From positions 1 through 40,272 of the forward strand of contig CAZMSD010000038.1 in assembly GCA_964568855.1 (NCBI GenBank): a stretch of DNA of 40,272 nt, given 5' to 3'. Position 1 is the first letter of the stretch. The number at the start of each line of letters is the position of its first letter. Shown here one piece after another: positions 39,393 to 40,272 of this stretch. The notes under the pieces were generated by a model. The model was not told the DNA's origin. It searched no databases and was given only the letters and a program-made list of their open reading frames with translations. Both the position numbers and the translations under genes were made by a program. The stretch is from CAZMSD01 sp964568855 (GTDB lineage: Bacteria > CAIWAD01).

Positions 39393-39980
39393 TCACTCGA
39401 TCGGTTCCACCTGGACGAAGCCCAGTTCCACGGGCGTGGAGCGCCCGAAAATGGATACCATCACCTTCAGGCGTTTCTTCTCGTCGTTGATTTCCTGCAG
39501 GGTTCCCGTGAAGTCGTTGAAGGGACCGTCGATCACCTTCACCGTGTCGCCCACCTTGAACTTGTGATCCAGCTGAGGAACGTCGGTCTCCTGCATGCGG
39601 CCGATAATCCGCTTCACGTCCACGTCGGACAGCGGATGCGGTTCGTTGTTGGGACCGACGAAATTCAGCACGCTGGGGGCATTGAGGATGAAGTGCTTGG
39701 TGTGCAGGTCGAGCACCATCTCGACGAACATGTAGCCCGGGAAGTTGACGACATCCTTCACCTTCCGCTTGCCGCCCCGCATCTCGACTTTCTTCTCGGT
39801 CGGGATGTAGACGTCGTTGATCAAGTGCCTGAGGCCGACGCGCTCCGCCTCTTCGAGCACGTAGCGCCTGACCTTTTCTTCCTGACCGGTGAAGACCTGG
39901 ATCGCGTACCACTTGCGCTCGGGCGCCGCGGGCTGCTCCTGGGTTTCCGGCCCGACTTCATTCTCGACCATGCCGTTCAT
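39393..39980 (-). CDS. nusG: Transcription termination/antitermination factor NusG
   Basis: 195-residue NusG. The NGN domain starts at KWYAIQVFTGQEEKV and includes YIPTEK and FPGYMFVEM. The C-terminal KOW domain (GDTVKVIDGPFNDFTGTLQEI) binds Rho or ribosomal S10. The first 20 residues are variable. Either the ATG at 39980 or that at 39971 could start it: AGG directly abuts the first and is nine bases from the second. It lies nine bases after secE. Confidence 0.96.
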   Translation of the reverse strand: MNGMVENEVGPETQEQPAAPERKWYAIQVFTGQEEKVRRYVLEEAERVGLRHLINDVYIPTEKKVEMRGGKRKVKDVVNFPGYMFVEMVLDLHTKHFILNAPSVLNFVGPNNEPHPLSDVDVKRIIGRMQETDVPQLDHKFKVGDTVKVIDGPFNDFTGTLQEINDEKKRLKVMVSIFGRSTPVELGFVQVEPIE

Positions 39981-39989
39981 CCTGAGTGA

Positions 39990-40169
39990 TTACAGGATCA
40001 ATCCCATAGCGCGGGAAAGGATCCAGTCAAATAAGTAGACGGTGAAAGCCAGAAGCACCGACACGAAAATGACTACGGAGGTGGAGCTCTTGAGTGTCGC
40101 CCAGGTGGGCCAGCTCACCTTCTTCATCTCTTCCGAAACATCATTGATGTACTGGGTAAGCTTGCGCAT
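39990..40169 (-). CDS. secE: Preprotein translocase subunit SecE
   Basis: 59-residue SecE (start MRKLTQYINDVSEEMKKVSW, end SRAMGLIL). The conserved amphipathic helix with E-x-KKVSWPT precedes a single transmembrane helix of about 20 residues (SVVIFVSVLLAFTVYLFDWI). It is an essential clamp of the SecYEG channel. This short, one-helix form is usual outside enterobacteria. It lies between tRNA-Trp and nusG, the classical position. Confidence 0.93.
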   Translation of the reverse strand: MRKLTQYINDVSEEMKKVSWPTWATLKSSTSVVIFVSVLLAFTVYLFDWILSRAMGLIL

Positions 40170-40198
40170 TCTACAACCCGTCGACGGAATGTGTGTAA

Positions 40199-40272
40199 CA
40201 GGCCAGGAGGGACTCGAACCCCCAACCTACGGATTTGGAGTCCGCCGCTCTACCAATTCGAGCTACTGGCCT
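40199..40272 (-). tRNA. tRNA-Trp (anticodon CCA)
   Basis: A complete 74-base cloverleaf on the minus strand: acceptor stem AGGCCAG/CTGGCCT, a four-pair D stem (GCTC/GAGC), anticodon stem GCGGA/TCCGT with loop CTCCAAA (anticodon CCA), a five-base variable loop, and a T arm with TTCGAGT. The discriminator base is G (40199), as in bacterial tRNA-Trp. The 3' CCA is not encoded. The 5' end is the last base of the window. It heads the secE-rpoC group. Confidence 0.95.

Overview
This window comes from a Gram-negative bacterial chromosome of high GC content. Two marks point to the FCB-type or Fibrobacteres-Chlorobi-Krumholzibacteriota/Eisenbacteria/Gemmatimonadota neighbourhood. One is a periplasmic GWxTD-domain protein (8704-10158). 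The other is a secreted protein with a lamin-tail-like N-terminus and a C-terminal 'NPFNPST' FlgD-like sorting/Ig domain (26815-27925). The lineage is inferred from family knowledge. No rRNA gene is present to fix it.

Layout. (1) At the left edge lie a terminator, a plus-strand exported DUF2807 protein (182-868) and a bidirectional terminator (943-967). (2) From 23658 down to 1010 runs an unusually long co-directional minus-strand chain of 22 genes, mostly overlapping or closely spaced: truA, transaldolase/FSA, HtrA protease, purC, psd, pssA, purS, purQ, tatC, gatA, gatB, smc, GWxTD protein, NatA-like ATPase, YihY-family membrane protein, NatB-like permease, folB, folK, deoxynucleoside kinase, small membrane protein, rng, rplU, rpmA. 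It mixes purine and folate supply, phosphatidylethanolamine synthesis, protein export and quality control, tRNA-dependent amidation, chromosome condensation and ribosome/RNA maturation. (3) From 23659 to 28781 is an accessory region: an AT-richer divergent intergenic stretch with tandem 57-bp hairpin repeats, an orphan PAS histidine kinase (plus strand), a MazEF-type toxin-antitoxin pair, a frameshifted secreted protein and an AbrB/Doc toxin-antitoxin pair. (4) From 40272 down to 28782 is the classical transcription/translation operon: tRNA-Trp, secE, nusG, rplK, rplA, rplJ, rplL, rpoB, rpoC. It is closed by a strong terminator at 28679-28710.

The core genes are ordinary. The points worth a second look are: an in-frame UAG inside the acidic tail of L10, followed by 15 codons of the same composition; a 165-bp imperfect palindrome that supplies the pssA stop codon; a GatB that appears to lack an internal part of its tail domain, with no gatC nearby; a sigma70-type promoter placed so that mazE mRNA should be leaderless; a YihY-winged-helix protein embedded between the two subunits of an ABC exporter; and two unrelated toxin-antitoxin pairs flanking a frameshifted, lower-GC secreted gene. 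No clearly new multi-gene system was identified.
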